From contig BPKG01000001.1 of the NCBI GenBank assembly GCA_026005015.1, positions 1,121,501 through 1,185,500 on the forward strand: a DNA stretch of 64,000 bases. The letters are read 5' to 3'. The stretch comes from Burkholderiales bacterium (lineage in GTDB: Bacteria > Pseudomonadota > Gammaproteobacteria > Burkholderiales > UBA6910). The notes below the pieces were generated by a model. That model was not told the DNA's origin, ran no database searches, and saw only the letters and a list, made by a program, of their open reading frames with translations. Numbering within the stretch: position 1 is the first letter of the stretch; the number at the start of each line of letters is the position of its first letter. Of the stretch, positions 55,752 to 64,000 are shown in pieces. Position numbers and translations under genes: made by a program.

Positions 55752-56243
55752 CTAGCGATAGGGCGCGTCCGCCTCCCGGTCCGCCGCGATCTGCGCCTCG
55801 TAGCGGTCGCCGATGGCGAGCAGCATTTCCTTGGTGTACACCAGGTCGCCGCGCTTCTCCCCGTGGTACTCGAGGATGCGCGTCTCTACGATGGAGTCCA
55901 CTGGGCACGACTCCTCGCAAAAACCGCAGAAGATGCACTTGGTGAGGTCGATGTCGTAGCGGGTGGTGCGGCGCGTGCCGTCGGCGCGCTGCTCGGACTC
56001 GATAGTGATCGCCAGCGCCGGGCAGATCGCCTCGCACAGCTTACAGGCGATGCAACGCTCCTCCCCGTTGGGATAGCGCCGCAAGGCGTGCAGCCCGCGG
56101 AAGCGGGGGGATTGGGGCGTCTTCTCCTCGGGGAACTGCACCGTGATCTTGCGCGCGAACAGATGACGGCCGGTGAGCATCATGCCCCTCACCAGCTCCA
56201 GGAGCAGGAAGGTTTTGAAGAAATCCCGAATGCGCTCGATCAC
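55752..56243 (-). CDS. nuoI: NADH-quinone oxidoreductase subunit I
   Basis: A 163-residue ferredoxin-type subunit binding clusters N6a and N6b through [12 protein letters not shown] and [15 protein letters not shown]. It lies between NuoG/B and the membrane arm. Start is GTG 56243 after GGAGGAAGGATC; the same frame runs upstream into nuoH, so this site decides the start. Confidence 0.94.
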   Translation of the reverse strand: MIERIRDFFKTFLLLELVRGMMLTGRHLFARKITVQFPEEKTPQSPRFRGLHALRRYPNGEERCIACKLCEAICPALAITIESEQRADGTRRTTRYDIDLTKCIFCGFCEESCPVDSIVETRILEYHGEKRGDLVYTKEMLLAIGDRYEAQIAADREADAPYR

Positions 56244-56260
56244 GATCCTTCCTCCCGCAA

Positions 56261-57286
56261 TCACCACACCCAGAGGGGCGTCTGCATGAGCGCCCCCACC
56301 AGCACGATCCACACCAGCGTCACGGGAATGAACACCTTCCAGCCGAGGCGCATGATCTGGTCGTAGCGGTAGCGCGGGAAGGTGGCGCGGAACCACAGGA
56401 ACAGGAACACCATGAACGCCACCTTGATCAGGAACCAGACGAAGCCTGGTATCCAGGTGAACGGGGCGACGTTCAAGGGTGGCAGCCACCCTCCCAGGAA
56501 CATCACCGAGGCGAGCGCCCCCACCAGGATCATGTTGGCGTACTCGGCGAGAAAGAAGACGGCGAAAGCCATGCCCGAGTACTCCACGTGGAAGCCGGCC
56601 ACGATCTCCGATTCCCCTTCCGCTACGTCGAAGGGCAGCCGGTTGGTCTCCGCCACCCCGGAGATGAAGTACACCAGGAACAGGGGGAACAGGGGGATCA
56701 GATTCCAGGACCAGAAGCCGGCCCCCTGCTGGCCCTTGACGATTTCCACCAGGTTGAGGCTGCCCGCCGCCATCAACACGCCCACCAGAGCGAAGCCCAT
56801 GGCGATCTCGTAGGAGACGATCTGGGCCGCCGAGCGCATGGCGCCCAGGAAGGCGTATTTGGAGTTGGACGCCCAGCCGGCGACGATGATGCCGTAGACG
56901 CCCATGGAGGTGAGCGCCATCACGTACAGCAATCCCGCGTCGATGTCGGCCAGCACCAGGTCCGGATCGAAAGGCACCACCGCCCAGGCCGCCAGGGCAG
57001 GCATGATGGACAGCACCGGCGCCAGCACGAACAGGACCTTGTTGGCTCCGCTGGGGATGACGATTTCCTTGAGCAGCAGCTTCAGCGCATCGGCGATGGG
57101 CTGCAGCCACCCCTTGGGGCCCACCCGGTTCGGGCCGATGCGCACCTGCATGTAGCCGATCAGCTTGCGCTCGGCGTAGGTGAGGTAGGCCACGCACAGA
57201 AGCAGCGGCACCACGATCGCCACGATCTTGGCCAGGGTCCAGACCGCGGGCCAGGTGGGTCCGAAAAGGTCTTCGAAAAAGGTCAT
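56261..57286 (-). CDS. nuoH: NADH-quinone oxidoreductase subunit H
   Basis: A 341-residue membrane subunit forming the quinone chamber with NuoB and NuoD. Landmarks are [38 protein letters not shown] and [28 protein letters not shown]. Start ATG 57286; 17 bases before nuoI. Confidence 0.95.
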   Translation of the reverse strand: MTFFEDLFGPTWPAVWTLAKIVAIVVPLLLCVAYLTYAERKLIGYMQVRIGPNRVGPKGWLQPIADALKLLLKEIVIPSGANKVLFVLAPVLSIMPALAAWAVVPFDPDLVLADIDAGLLYVMALTSMGVYGIIVAGWASNSKYAFLGAMRSAAQIVSYEIAMGFALVGVLMAAGSLNLVEIVKGQQGAGFWSWNLIPLFPLFLVYFISGVAETNRLPFDVAEGESEIVAGFHVEYSGMAFAVFFLAEYANMILVGALASVMFLGGWLPPLNVAPFTWIPGFVWFLIKVAFMVFLFLWFRATFPRYRYDQIMRLGWKVFIPVTLVWIVLVGALMQTPLWVW

Positions 57287-57304
57287 CGGCTTCGCCCTAG
57301 CGTC

Positions 57305-59680
57305 TCACGACGGCACGCGCTCCATGCTCACCGGGTCGAGCATGCCGCCCAGATCCCGGGTGAGGGAATGGGCCGCCGGCACCCGCACGCAGGCGTCCGG
57401 GAGGCGATCGTCCCGCACCACTTCCAGCACCGCACTGCCCCCCGCTTGGACGATCCTCGCCCGGTCGCCTTCCTTGAGCCCGAGCCGCCGCATCAACGCG
57501 CCGCTCATCGACGCCACCGGCGGCGCCGCGTCGCGGGTTCGCTGCAGGCTGCGCGCCCGGCGCACGATCGGGTCGGCGTCGTAGATCCTCACTTCCCCGA
57601 TCCGATACAGGACCTCGGCCGGGCCGTCCAGGTCTCCCAGGGGAAGGCCTTCGGCCCCGTTGTCCAGGTAGGCCGACACGTCCCCATCCGGCGGGAGCGC
57701 CTCGGCGCGCACCTCCTCGATGGTTTCGTAATCGAAGCCCGGCAGCCCTAGCAGGCTCCCCAGCACGCGCAACACCTTCCACGCCGGGCGGGCGTCTCCC
57801 TGGGGGCGTACCACGGCGTGGAACGACTGGATGCGCCCCTCCGTGTTGACGAAGGTGCCCGGGGTTTCGGTGAACGGTGTGATCGGCAGCCATACATGGG
57901 CTCGCTCTAGAGCCGGGCTGCGGAAGCTCGTAAGGGCCACCGTAAACTCTGCGCTCGCTAGAGCGAGGTCCGCCTGGCGAGCGTCGTAGGCGTCCAGCGC
58001 CGGCTCCAAGTTGAGCACCAGGTAGGCACGGCGCGGCGCGAGGAGCATGTCCCGGGCGTTCATTCCCGGGGAGGCGGCGGCGCCCAGAGCGCCGCGATGG
58101 GGAATCGCCCCCGCCAGGTAGGCGCCCACACTATTGGCCGCTTCCCCCAGCACGCCGAAGCTCGCGCCAGAGAGCTCGGCGATCCACTGGGCGAGGAGGT
58201 GCAGTGTGCCGTAACGCGGATGGTGCTGGGCCAGGTTGCCCAGCAGCACGGCGGAAGCGTCGCTGCGGGCCAGGCTTTCGGCGATGGCCCGCGCCTGCCC
58301 AGAGATTTCCAGGGGCGCGATGGCCTGCTCCACCTCGGCGGGAAGCCTCCCGCCCTTCCCCTGGGCTAGGGCCTTGAGGATCTGCCCCAGAGCCTGGGCC
58401 ATGGTCTGGGGCGCCACGATCATCTCCTGGGCAACCCGGGTCAACAGGTCGTCGCCCACGGGATTCACCAGGCTCAACTCGCCGCCCCGCTTCACCGCCT
58501 GGCGCAACCGGTGGGCAAGGAGCGGATGATCCTTGCGCAGCGTGCTGCCCACCACCAGCACCGCCTTCAGCCGGTCCAGGGACGCCACCGGACGGCCCAG
58601 CCAGGGGGCGCCCTTGAGGTGGGGATCCAGGCTGAAGTCCGACTGGCGCAGCCGGTGGTCCACGTTGCCGGAGCCCAACCCGCGGGCGAGCTTCTGCGCC
58701 AGGTAGAGCTCCTCCAGGGTGCTGTGGGGGGATAGGAGCGCCCCGAGGGCCTCCGGCCCGTGCTCTCGGCGGATCCGGTCGAAGGCCTGCGCCGTGAGCT
58801 CCAGCGCCTCCTGCCAGCTTGCCGGGACCCAGTCCTCGCCGCGCTTGACCATGGGTTCGGTGAGACGCTCCTCGCCGTGCAGCGCCTCGTAGGAGAACCG
58901 GTCCCGGTCGGCCAGCCAGCACTCGTTCACTTCCTCGTTCTCCCGCGGCAGCACCCGCATCACCCGGTCACCCTTCACCTGCACCACCAGGTTGGCGCCG
59001 AGCCCGTCGTGGGGACTCACGGAACGGCGCCGGGCGAGCTCCCAGGGGCGCGCCGTGTAGCGGAAGGGCTTGCTGGTGAGGGCCCCGACAGGACAGAGGT
59101 CGATCACGTTGCCGGAGAGCTCGGAGTCCACCGTCTTGCCCATGAAGGTGAGGATCTCCGCGTGCTCGCCCCGGTGGGCCATGCCGAGCTCCATGATCCC
59201 GGCAATCTCCTGCCCGAAGCGCACGCAGCGGGTGCAGTGGATGCAGCGGGTCATGTCGGTGGCGATCAGGGGGCCCAGATTCTTGTTGGTCACCACCCGC
59301 TTGGGCTCTTCGTACCGGGACGCGGACATGCCGTAGCCCATCGCCAGGTCCTGGAGCTGGCATTCACCGCCCTGGTCGCAGATGGGGCAATCGAGGGGGT
59401 GGTTGATGAGCAGGAACTCCATGACTCCCGCTTGGGCTTTGCGCGCCACGGTCGAACGGGTGTACACCTTCATGCCGGAGGCGACAGGCGTGGCGCACGC
59501 GGGCAAAGGCTTGGGCGCCTTCTCCACCTCCACCAGGCACATGCGGCAGTTGGCGGCGATCGACAGCTTCTTGTGGTAGCAGAAGTAAGGGATGTAGATT
59601 CCGAGCTGGTTGGCCGCCTCCATCACGGTGCTGCCGGCGGGCACCTCCACCGGCTTGCCGTCGATTTCCAGCGCGATCAT
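57305..59680 (-). CDS. nuoG: NADH-quinone oxidoreductase subunit G
   Basis: A 791-residue Fe-S subunit. The N-terminal [2Fe-2S] ferredoxin domain has IPYFCYHKKLSIAANCRMCLVEVEKAPKPLPAC; then HPLDCPICDQGGECQLQD and CIHCTRCVRFGQEI bind [4Fe-4S] clusters. The rest is a molybdopterin-oxidoreductase-like domain without cofactor. The start MIALEIDGK at 59680 is preferred over a longer reading; GGGTGGA is upstream. Confidence 0.93.
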   Translation of the reverse strand: MIALEIDGKPVEVPAGSTVMEAANQLGIYIPYFCYHKKLSIAANCRMCLVEVEKAPKPLPACATPVASGMKVYTRSTVARKAQAGVMEFLLINHPLDCPICDQGGECQLQDLAMGYGMSASRYEEPKRVVTNKNLGPLIATDMTRCIHCTRCVRFGQEIAGIMELGMAHRGEHAEILTFMGKTVDSELSGNVIDLCPVGALTSKPFRYTARPWELARRRSVSPHDGLGANLVVQVKGDRVMRVLPRENEEVNECWLADRDRFSYEALHGEERLTEPMVKRGEDWVPASWQEALELTAQAFDRIRREHGPEALGALLSPHSTLEELYLAQKLARGLGSGNVDHRLRQSDFSLDPHLKGAPWLGRPVASLDRLKAVLVVGSTLRKDHPLLAHRLRQAVKRGGELSLVNPVGDDLLTRVAQEMIVAPQTMAQALGQILKALAQGKGGRLPAEVEQAIAPLEISGQARAIAESLARSDASAVLLGNLAQHHPRYGTLHLLAQWIAELSGASFGVLGEAANSVGAYLAGAIPHRGALGAAASPGMNARDMLLAPRRAYLVLNLEPALDAYDARQADLALASAEFTVALTSFRSPALERAHVWLPITPFTETPGTFVNTEGRIQSFHAVVRPQGDARPAWKVLRVLGSLLGLPGFDYETIEEVRAEALPPDGDVSAYLDNGAEGLPLGDLDGPAEVLYRIGEVRIYDADPIVRRARSLQRTRDAAPPVASMSGALMRRLGLKEGDRARIVQAGGSAVLEVVRDDRLPDACVRVPAAHSLTRDLGGMLDPVSMERVPS

Positions 59681-59711
59681 CACGTTCGGTCGATCCACCC
59701 GGCGCACCCCC

Positions 59712-61040
59712 TCAAATCGACGACTGCACCAAGCATCGCTTGTGCTCGATGTGGTGCTCGAACTCGCTGCGGAAATGGGTCACGAAGCTCTTGACCGGCA
59801 GCGCCGCCGCGTCCCCGAGGGCGCAGATGGTGCGCCCCAGGATGTTGTCCGCCACCGAGAGCAGCAGGTCCAGGTCCTCGGGCTTGCCGCGGCCGGTCTC
59901 GATACGGTCCACCACCCGGTAAAGCCAGCCGGTGCCCTCGCGGCAGGGCGTGCACTGGCCGCAGGACTCCTCGTAGTAGAAATAGCGTCACGCGGCGCAG
60001 GCCAGCCACCATGCACGTGTCCTCGTCCATGACGATCACCGCGCCGGAGCCCAGCATCGAGCCGGCCTTGCGCGATGCGACTCGTAGTCCATCGTCCGCC
60101 GTGCGAGCATCACCTCGCCCGGCAGCACCGGCATGGAGGAGCCGCCCGGGATGCACGGCCTTGAGCTTGCTTGCCCGCCGCGCACGCCGCCGGCCATCTC
60201 CAGGCAGCTCGGCGAATGGCGTGCCCAGCCGCACCTCGTAGTTGCCGGGCCGGTTGACGTGGCCCGAGACCGAGAAGCATCTTGGTCCCCCGTTGCTTCG
60301 GCCGCCCCGATCGCCGTAGGCTTCGCCGCCCCGTTCAGGATGCCAGCGGCACGCCGCGAAGCGTCTCGTCGTTGTTGATGGTGGTCGGGCTTGCCCTCAG
60401 AGCCGTAGCTGCGCCGGGAACGGCGGCTTGAAGCGCGGGCAGGCCCTTCTTGCCCTCCAGGATCTCCAGCAGGCGGTCTCCTCGCCGCAGATGTAGGCGC
60501 CGCAGCCGTGGTGGGCGTACGAGATCGAAGGCGAAGTCCGACCCCAGGATGTTCTTGCCGACGTAGCCCGCCGCGTAGGCCTTCTCCAGCGCCTCCTCGA
60601 AGCGCTCGTAGATCCTCCCAGATCTCGCCGTGGATGTAGTTGTAGCCCGGCCTGGCCGCGATGGCGTAGGCGGCGATGGCCATGCCCTCGATCACGATGT
60701 GGGGGTTGTAGCGCAGGATGTCCCGGTCCTTGAAGGTCCCGGGCTCGCCCTCGTCGGAGTTGCACACGAGGTACTTCTGGCCCTGGTAGCCCTGGGGCAT
60801 GAAGCTCCACTTGAGGCCCGTGGGAAAGCCCGCGCCGCCCCGCCCGCGCAGGCCGGACTTCTTCACCTCGTTGATCACCGCCTCCGGCGGGATCTTCTCG
60901 GCCAGGATCTTCCTCAAGGCCTTGTAGCCGTCGCGGCTCTCGTAGTCCCTGAGGCGCCAGTTCAAGCCGTTCAGGCCCTTGAGGATGACGGCGTCGGGGC
61001 CGTAGACGTCGGGCGGGAACGGAGGCAGGGGCGCGTTCAT
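59712..61040 (-). CDS. nuoF: NADH-quinone oxidoreductase subunit F, heavily frameshifted as read
   Basis: FMN/NADH-binding subunit of complex I. The N-terminal third is intact from ATG 61040: [20 protein letters not shown] (FMN), [14 protein letters not shown] and an EIWE end. From about 60620 down to 59980 the frame changes repeatedly: at least ten small indels; the pieces [57 protein letters not shown] are each in different frames. The C-terminus [19 protein letters not shown] returns in frame. Total span is a multiple of three and of normal length. This is most likely poor sequence, not decay of an essential gene. Confidence 0.9.
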
Positions 61041-61531
61041 TTACTGCGCAGCTCCTCGATCCAGGCATCCAGCTTGTCCGGGGTCATGAACGACATCATG
61101 CGCTTGTCGTTGTGCAGGCACACCGGCGCATCGCCACAGGCGCCGAAGCATTCGCCTTCCTTGAGCGTGAACTGCCCGTCCGGGGTGGTTTGGTTGAAGT
61201 CGATGCCGAGCTTTTTCTTCAAGCGCTCGGCGGCCTCCAGGGCGCCCTGCAGGGCGCACGGCAGGTTGGTGCAGAGAGTGATCTTGTGGCGCCCCACCGG
61301 CTCCAGGTTGTACATGGTGTAGAAGCTGGCCACCTCGAAGACCGCGACAGGCGGCATGCCCAGGTACTGGGCGACGAATTCCATGGTTTCTTTGGAGAGC
61401 CAGCCCTTTTCCTCCTGGGCGACGGTGAGCGCCGCCATCACCGCCGAGCGCCTCTGGTCGGGGGGGTACTTGGCCAGCGCCCGGTCGATCTTCGCCAGGG
61501 CCGCTGGGGAAAGCACCATGGGAGCGTTCAT
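61037..61531 (-). CDS. nuoE: NADH-quinone oxidoreductase subunit E
   Basis: A 164-residue thioredoxin-fold [2Fe-2S] subunit (N1a). Ligands are in CTNLPC and [10 protein letters not shown]. The stop overlaps the nuoF start by 4 bases. Start ATG 61531. Confidence 0.95.
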   Translation of the reverse strand: MNAPMVLSPAALAKIDRALAKYPPDQRRSAVMAALTVAQEEKGWLSKETMEFVAQYLGMPPVAVFEVASFYTMYNLEPVGRHKITLCTNLPCALQGALEAAERLKKKLGIDFNQTTPDGQFTLKEGECFGACGDAPVCLHNDKRMMSFMTPDKLDAWIEELRSK

Positions 61532-61538
61532 CTGGCCC

Positions 61539-62792
61539 TCACCGGTCGATCTCGCCGAACACGATGTCCATGGTGCCGATGATCGCCACTACGTCGGCGA
61601 GCATGTGACCCCTGGCCATCTCGTCCATCGCCGCCAGGTGCGGAAAGCCCGGGGCGCGGATCTTCATGCGGTACGGCTTGTTGGCGCCGTCGGAGATCAG
61701 GTAGATGCCGAACTCCCCTTTCGGCGCCTCCACCGCGGCGTACGCCTCGCCTTCGGGCACGTGCACGCCCTCGGTGAAGAGCTTGAAGTGATGGATCAAC
61801 TCCTCCATGTTCTCCTTCATCTTGACCCGCGAAGGCGGCGCCACCTTGTAGTTATCGATCATCACCGGCCCGGGGTTCTTGCGCAGCCAGTCGACGCACT
61901 GCCTGATGATGCGGTTCGATTGACGCATCTCCTCGATGCGCACCAGGTAGCGGTCGTAGCAGTCGCCGTTCGCCCCGACCGGGATGTCGAACTCCAGCCG
62001 GTCGTACACCTCGTAGGGCTGTTTCTTGCGCAGATCCCAGGCGACACCCGAGCCGCGCAGCATGGGGCCGGTGAAGCCCAGGGCCAGCGCCCGCTCCGGG
62101 GATACCACCCCGATGCCCACGGTGCGCTGCTTCCAGATGCGATTGTCGGTGAGCAGCGTCTCGTATTCGTCCACGCACTTGGGGAAGCGCTCGGTAAAGT
62201 CCTCGATGAAGTCGAGCAGCGACCCCTGCCGGTTCTCGTTGAGCTTTCTCACCTCCGCTTCGCTGCGGATGCTGGACGGCTGGTACTGGGGCATGCGGTC
62301 GGGCAGGTCCCGGTAGACGCCGCCCGGGCGGTAATAGGCCGCGTGCATCCGAGCCCCGGACACCGCCTCGTAGCAGTCCATCAAATCCTCGCGCTCGCGG
62401 AAGCAGTAGAGGAACACGGTCATGGCGCCGATGTCCAGGCCGTGGGCCCCGAGCCACAGCAGGTGGTTCAGGATGCGCGTGATCTCGTCGAACATGACCC
62501 GGATGTACTGGGCCCGGATCGGCACTTCGATCCCCAGGAGCTTCTCGATGGCCAGCACGTAGGCATGCTCGTTGGCCATCATGGAGACGTAATCCAGGCG
62601 GTCCATGTAGGGCACCGACTGGATATAGGTCTTGTGCTCGGCGAGCTTCTCCGTGGCCCGGTGCAGGAGGCCGATGTGGGGGTCGGCCCGCTGGATCACC
62701 TCCCCGTCCAGCTCCAGGACTAGGCGCAGCACCCCGTGGGCGGCCGGGTGCTGGGGACCAAAATTGAGCGTGTAGTTCCTGATTTCGGCCAT
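61539..62792 (-). CDS. nuoD: NADH-quinone oxidoreductase subunit D
   Basis: A 417-residue quinone-site subunit. The N-terminal [24 protein letters not shown] includes the QHP loop; [14 protein letters not shown] follows, and [18 protein letters not shown] later. GGAAGGA is nine bases before ATG 62792. A 19-codon frame repeating the first ten residues ends 2 bases upstream. Confidence 0.95.
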   Translation of the reverse strand: MAEIRNYTLNFGPQHPAAHGVLRLVLELDGEVIQRADPHIGLLHRATEKLAEHKTYIQSVPYMDRLDYVSMMANEHAYVLAIEKLLGIEVPIRAQYIRVMFDEITRILNHLLWLGAHGLDIGAMTVFLYCFREREDLMDCYEAVSGARMHAAYYRPGGVYRDLPDRMPQYQPSSIRSEAEVRKLNENRQGSLLDFIEDFTERFPKCVDEYETLLTDNRIWKQRTVGIGVVSPERALALGFTGPMLRGSGVAWDLRKKQPYEVYDRLEFDIPVGANGDCYDRYLVRIEEMRQSNRIIRQCVDWLRKNPGPVMIDNYKVAPPSRVKMKENMEELIHHFKLFTEGVHVPEGEAYAAVEAPKGEFGIYLISDGANKPYRMKIRAPGFPHLAAMDEMARGHMLADVVAIIGTMDIVFGEIDR

Positions 62793-62794
62793 GC

Positions 62795-62854
62795 TCAGTA
62801 ATCCTTCCCCGAAAGCACGGCTGAATTCAGCGTGTAATTGCGAATCTCAGCCAT
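62795..62854 (-). CDS. Nineteen-residue frame repeating the NuoD N-terminus
   Basis: Between nuoC and nuoD, ATG 62854 opens [19 protein letters not shown] and stops at 62795, 2 bases before nuoD's ATG. Its first ten residues equal those of NuoD, but six of the ten codons differ, all synonymously. GAGGATAA lies farther upstream than usual. It may be a remnant of a second nuoD or a leader peptide coupled to nuoD; translation is unproven. Confidence 0.5.
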   Translation of the reverse strand: MAEIRNYTLNSAVLSGKDY

Positions 62855-62869
62855 GGGCCGCCGTTATCC

Positions 62870-63505
62870 TCACTGGGCACCCGGCGCCCGGGGCGCTTCC
62901 TGGTTCCCGCCGATGTCCGCGTAGGTCTCTTCGCGGACGATGCGCGGCACGATCTCCCGCGGCTCGATGGTGACGGGCTGATAGATCACCCGCTGCAGGT
63001 CGGGGTCGTAGCGCATCTCCACGTAGCCGGACAGGGGGAAGTCCTTGCGGAACGGATGGCCGATGAAGCCGTAGTCGGTCAGGATGCGGCGCAGGTCCGG
63101 GTGGCCGGTGAAAACGATGCCGTACAGGTCGAAGGCCTCGCGCTCGTACCAGTTGGCTGCGGGCCACAGCTCCACTACCGAATCGAGCACCGGGAATTCG
63201 TCGCTCTCGGCGAAGGCGCGCACCCGCAGCCGCCAGTTGTGGGTCAGGGAGAGGAGATGATAGACGACGGCGAAACGCTGGCCCTCCCACAGGCCGTTCT
63301 TGTAGTCCCGGTAATCGACGCCGCACAGGTCGATCAGCTGCTCGAAACGCAACCGCGGATCGTCGCGCAGCGTGCGCATCGCTTCCAGCAAGTCCGTCGC
63401 GACGACGGTGAGGGTTAACTCTCCCAGCGCTCTTTTCAGGGACTTGAGCCTCGCCCCGAGGACATCCCGCAGGGCCTGGGCAAGCGTGTCGAGCCGGGAG
63501 GTCAT
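62870..63505 (-). CDS. nuoC: NADH-quinone oxidoreductase subunit C
   Basis: A 211-residue peripheral-arm subunit (30 kDa family). Landmarks are [71 protein letters not shown] at residues 115-170. It lies between nuoB and the duplicated frame. Start ATG 63505. Confidence 0.95.
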   Translation of the reverse strand: MTSRLDTLAQALRDVLGARLKSLKRALGELTLTVVATDLLEAMRTLRDDPRLRFEQLIDLCGVDYRDYKNGLWEGQRFAVVYHLLSLTHNWRLRVRAFAESDEFPVLDSVVELWPAANWYEREAFDLYGIVFTGHPDLRRILTDYGFIGHPFRKDFPLSGYVEMRYDPDLQRVIYQPVTIEPREIVPRIVREETYADIGGNQEAPRAPGAQ

Positions 63506-63509
63506 AGGC

Positions 63510-63986
63510 TCAGCGGGCGATGGTGTTGGTGCGCTTGATCTTGTTCTGCAACTGGATCACGCCGTAGAGCAGCGCTTCGGCGGTGGGCGGGCAGCCGGGA
63601 ACGTAGATGTCCACCGGCACGATGCGGTCGCAGCCGCGCACCACCGAATAGGAATAGTGGTAATAGCCGCCGCCGTTGGCACAGGACCCCATGGAAATCA
63701 CCCAGCGCGGCTCCGCCATCTGGTCGTAGACCTTGCGCAAGGCCGGGGCCATCTTGTTGCACAGGGTGCCGGCCACGATCATCACGTCCGACTGGCGCGG
63801 GCTGGGTCGGAACACGACCCCGAACCGGTCCAGGTCGTAGCGGGAGGCGCCGGCGTGCATCATCTCGACCGCGCAGCAAGCGAGCCCGAAGGTCATGGGC
63901 CACAGGCTCCCGGTGCGGGTCCAGTTGATCAGCTTGTCCGCCGTCGTCGTGATGAAGCCCTTCTCCAGCAGGTTCTCAGCGCCCAT
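63510..63986 (-). CDS. nuoB: NADH-quinone oxidoreductase subunit B
   Basis: A 158-residue subunit holding cluster N2, the last electron carrier before quinone. Ligands are the adjacent Cys pair in [17 protein letters not shown] and [19 protein letters not shown] precedes ATG 63986 at the window edge; nuoA would lie beyond. Confidence 0.96.
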   Translation of the reverse strand: MGAENLLEKGFITTTADKLINWTRTGSLWPMTFGLACCAVEMMHAGASRYDLDRFGVVFRPSPRQSDVMIVAGTLCNKMAPALRKVYDQMAEPRWVISMGSCANGGGYYHYSYSVVRGCDRIVPVDIYVPGCPPTAEALLYGVIQLQNKIKRTNTIAR

Positions 63987-64000
63987 GGCCTCTTACCTCC

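Overview
The window reads as chromosomal DNA of a GC-rich betaproteobacterium, most likely a sulfur-oxidising chemolithotroph. The clues are the high GC content with strong third-position bias, a 14-subunit-type NADH dehydrogenase operon in proteobacterial order, UbiB (ubiquinone synthesis), betaproteobacterial small conserved proteins, and a QmoAB-HdrCB module of the kind seen in dissimilatory sulfur metabolism. The genus cannot be fixed from the sequence alone. No rRNA, tRNA, CRISPR array, insertion sequence, phage gene or replication origin was seen.

Layout. 1-2.8 kb: 3'-truncated ubiB, a helical phasin-like protein, and a small dimeric barrel protein, all on the minus strand. 2.9-9.6 kb: a divergent efflux locus, with a TetR/AcrR repressor facing an acrA-acrB-outer membrane factor operon across an operator whose half-sites match the E. 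coli AcrR site. 9.7-14.9 kb: a FAH-family hydrolase, then a minus-strand operon of aldo/keto reductase, CFA-type methyltransferase, DHCR24-like FAD oxidoreductase (a TmsB/TmsA-like pair for methyl-branched lipids), a small exported protein and a short hypothetical. 15.1-17.8 kb: a Gln-type thiol dioxygenase, crotonase, quinone oxidoreductase and Lin0512 protein. 17.9-18.8 kb: an exported barnase-like RNase and its barstar. 18.9-22.6 kb: a 1231-residue winged-helix/coiled-coil/transmembrane/AsmA fusion. 22.6-25.9 kb: speD-speE-PEBP, dtd and a Sel1 protein. 26-33.2 kb: assorted housekeeping and hypothetical genes (phosphodiesterases, DUF72, exported HELAH metalloprotease, L-2-hydroxyglutarate oxidase, patatin, alpha/beta hydrolase, ppa). 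33.3-38.5 kb: qmoA-qmoB-hdrC-hdrB. 38.7-43.8 kb: small hypotheticals, DUF1850, crotonase, M48 protease, beta-propeller, histidine phosphatase and DUF2189 genes. 43.9-45.8 kb: htpG behind a sigma-32-like promoter. 46.2-49.1 kb: a DSF (RpfF-type) synthase followed by a MerR-PAS-GGDEF-EAL protein. 49.1-64 kb: a Nudix hydrolase and the nuo operon from nuoN back to nuoB, all minus strand, with nuoA lying beyond the window.

How they fit together. The respiratory theme is complex I plus a flavin/Fe-S heterodisulfide-reductase-like complex that should pass electrons to or from sulfur metabolism. The most suggestive regulatory unit is the DSF synthase next to a c-di-GMP enzyme that carries its own DNA-binding domain. 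The wHTH-coiled coil-AsmA fusion is the most unusual single protein. A 19-codon reading frame that repeats the first ten residues of NuoD with only synonymous changes sits immediately upstream of nuoD.

Data quality. acrB, the FAH gene and nuoL carry one or two single-base indels each, and nuoF carries many within about 650 bases. All four reconstruct to full-length family members when corrected, so sequencing or assembly error is more likely than gene decay.
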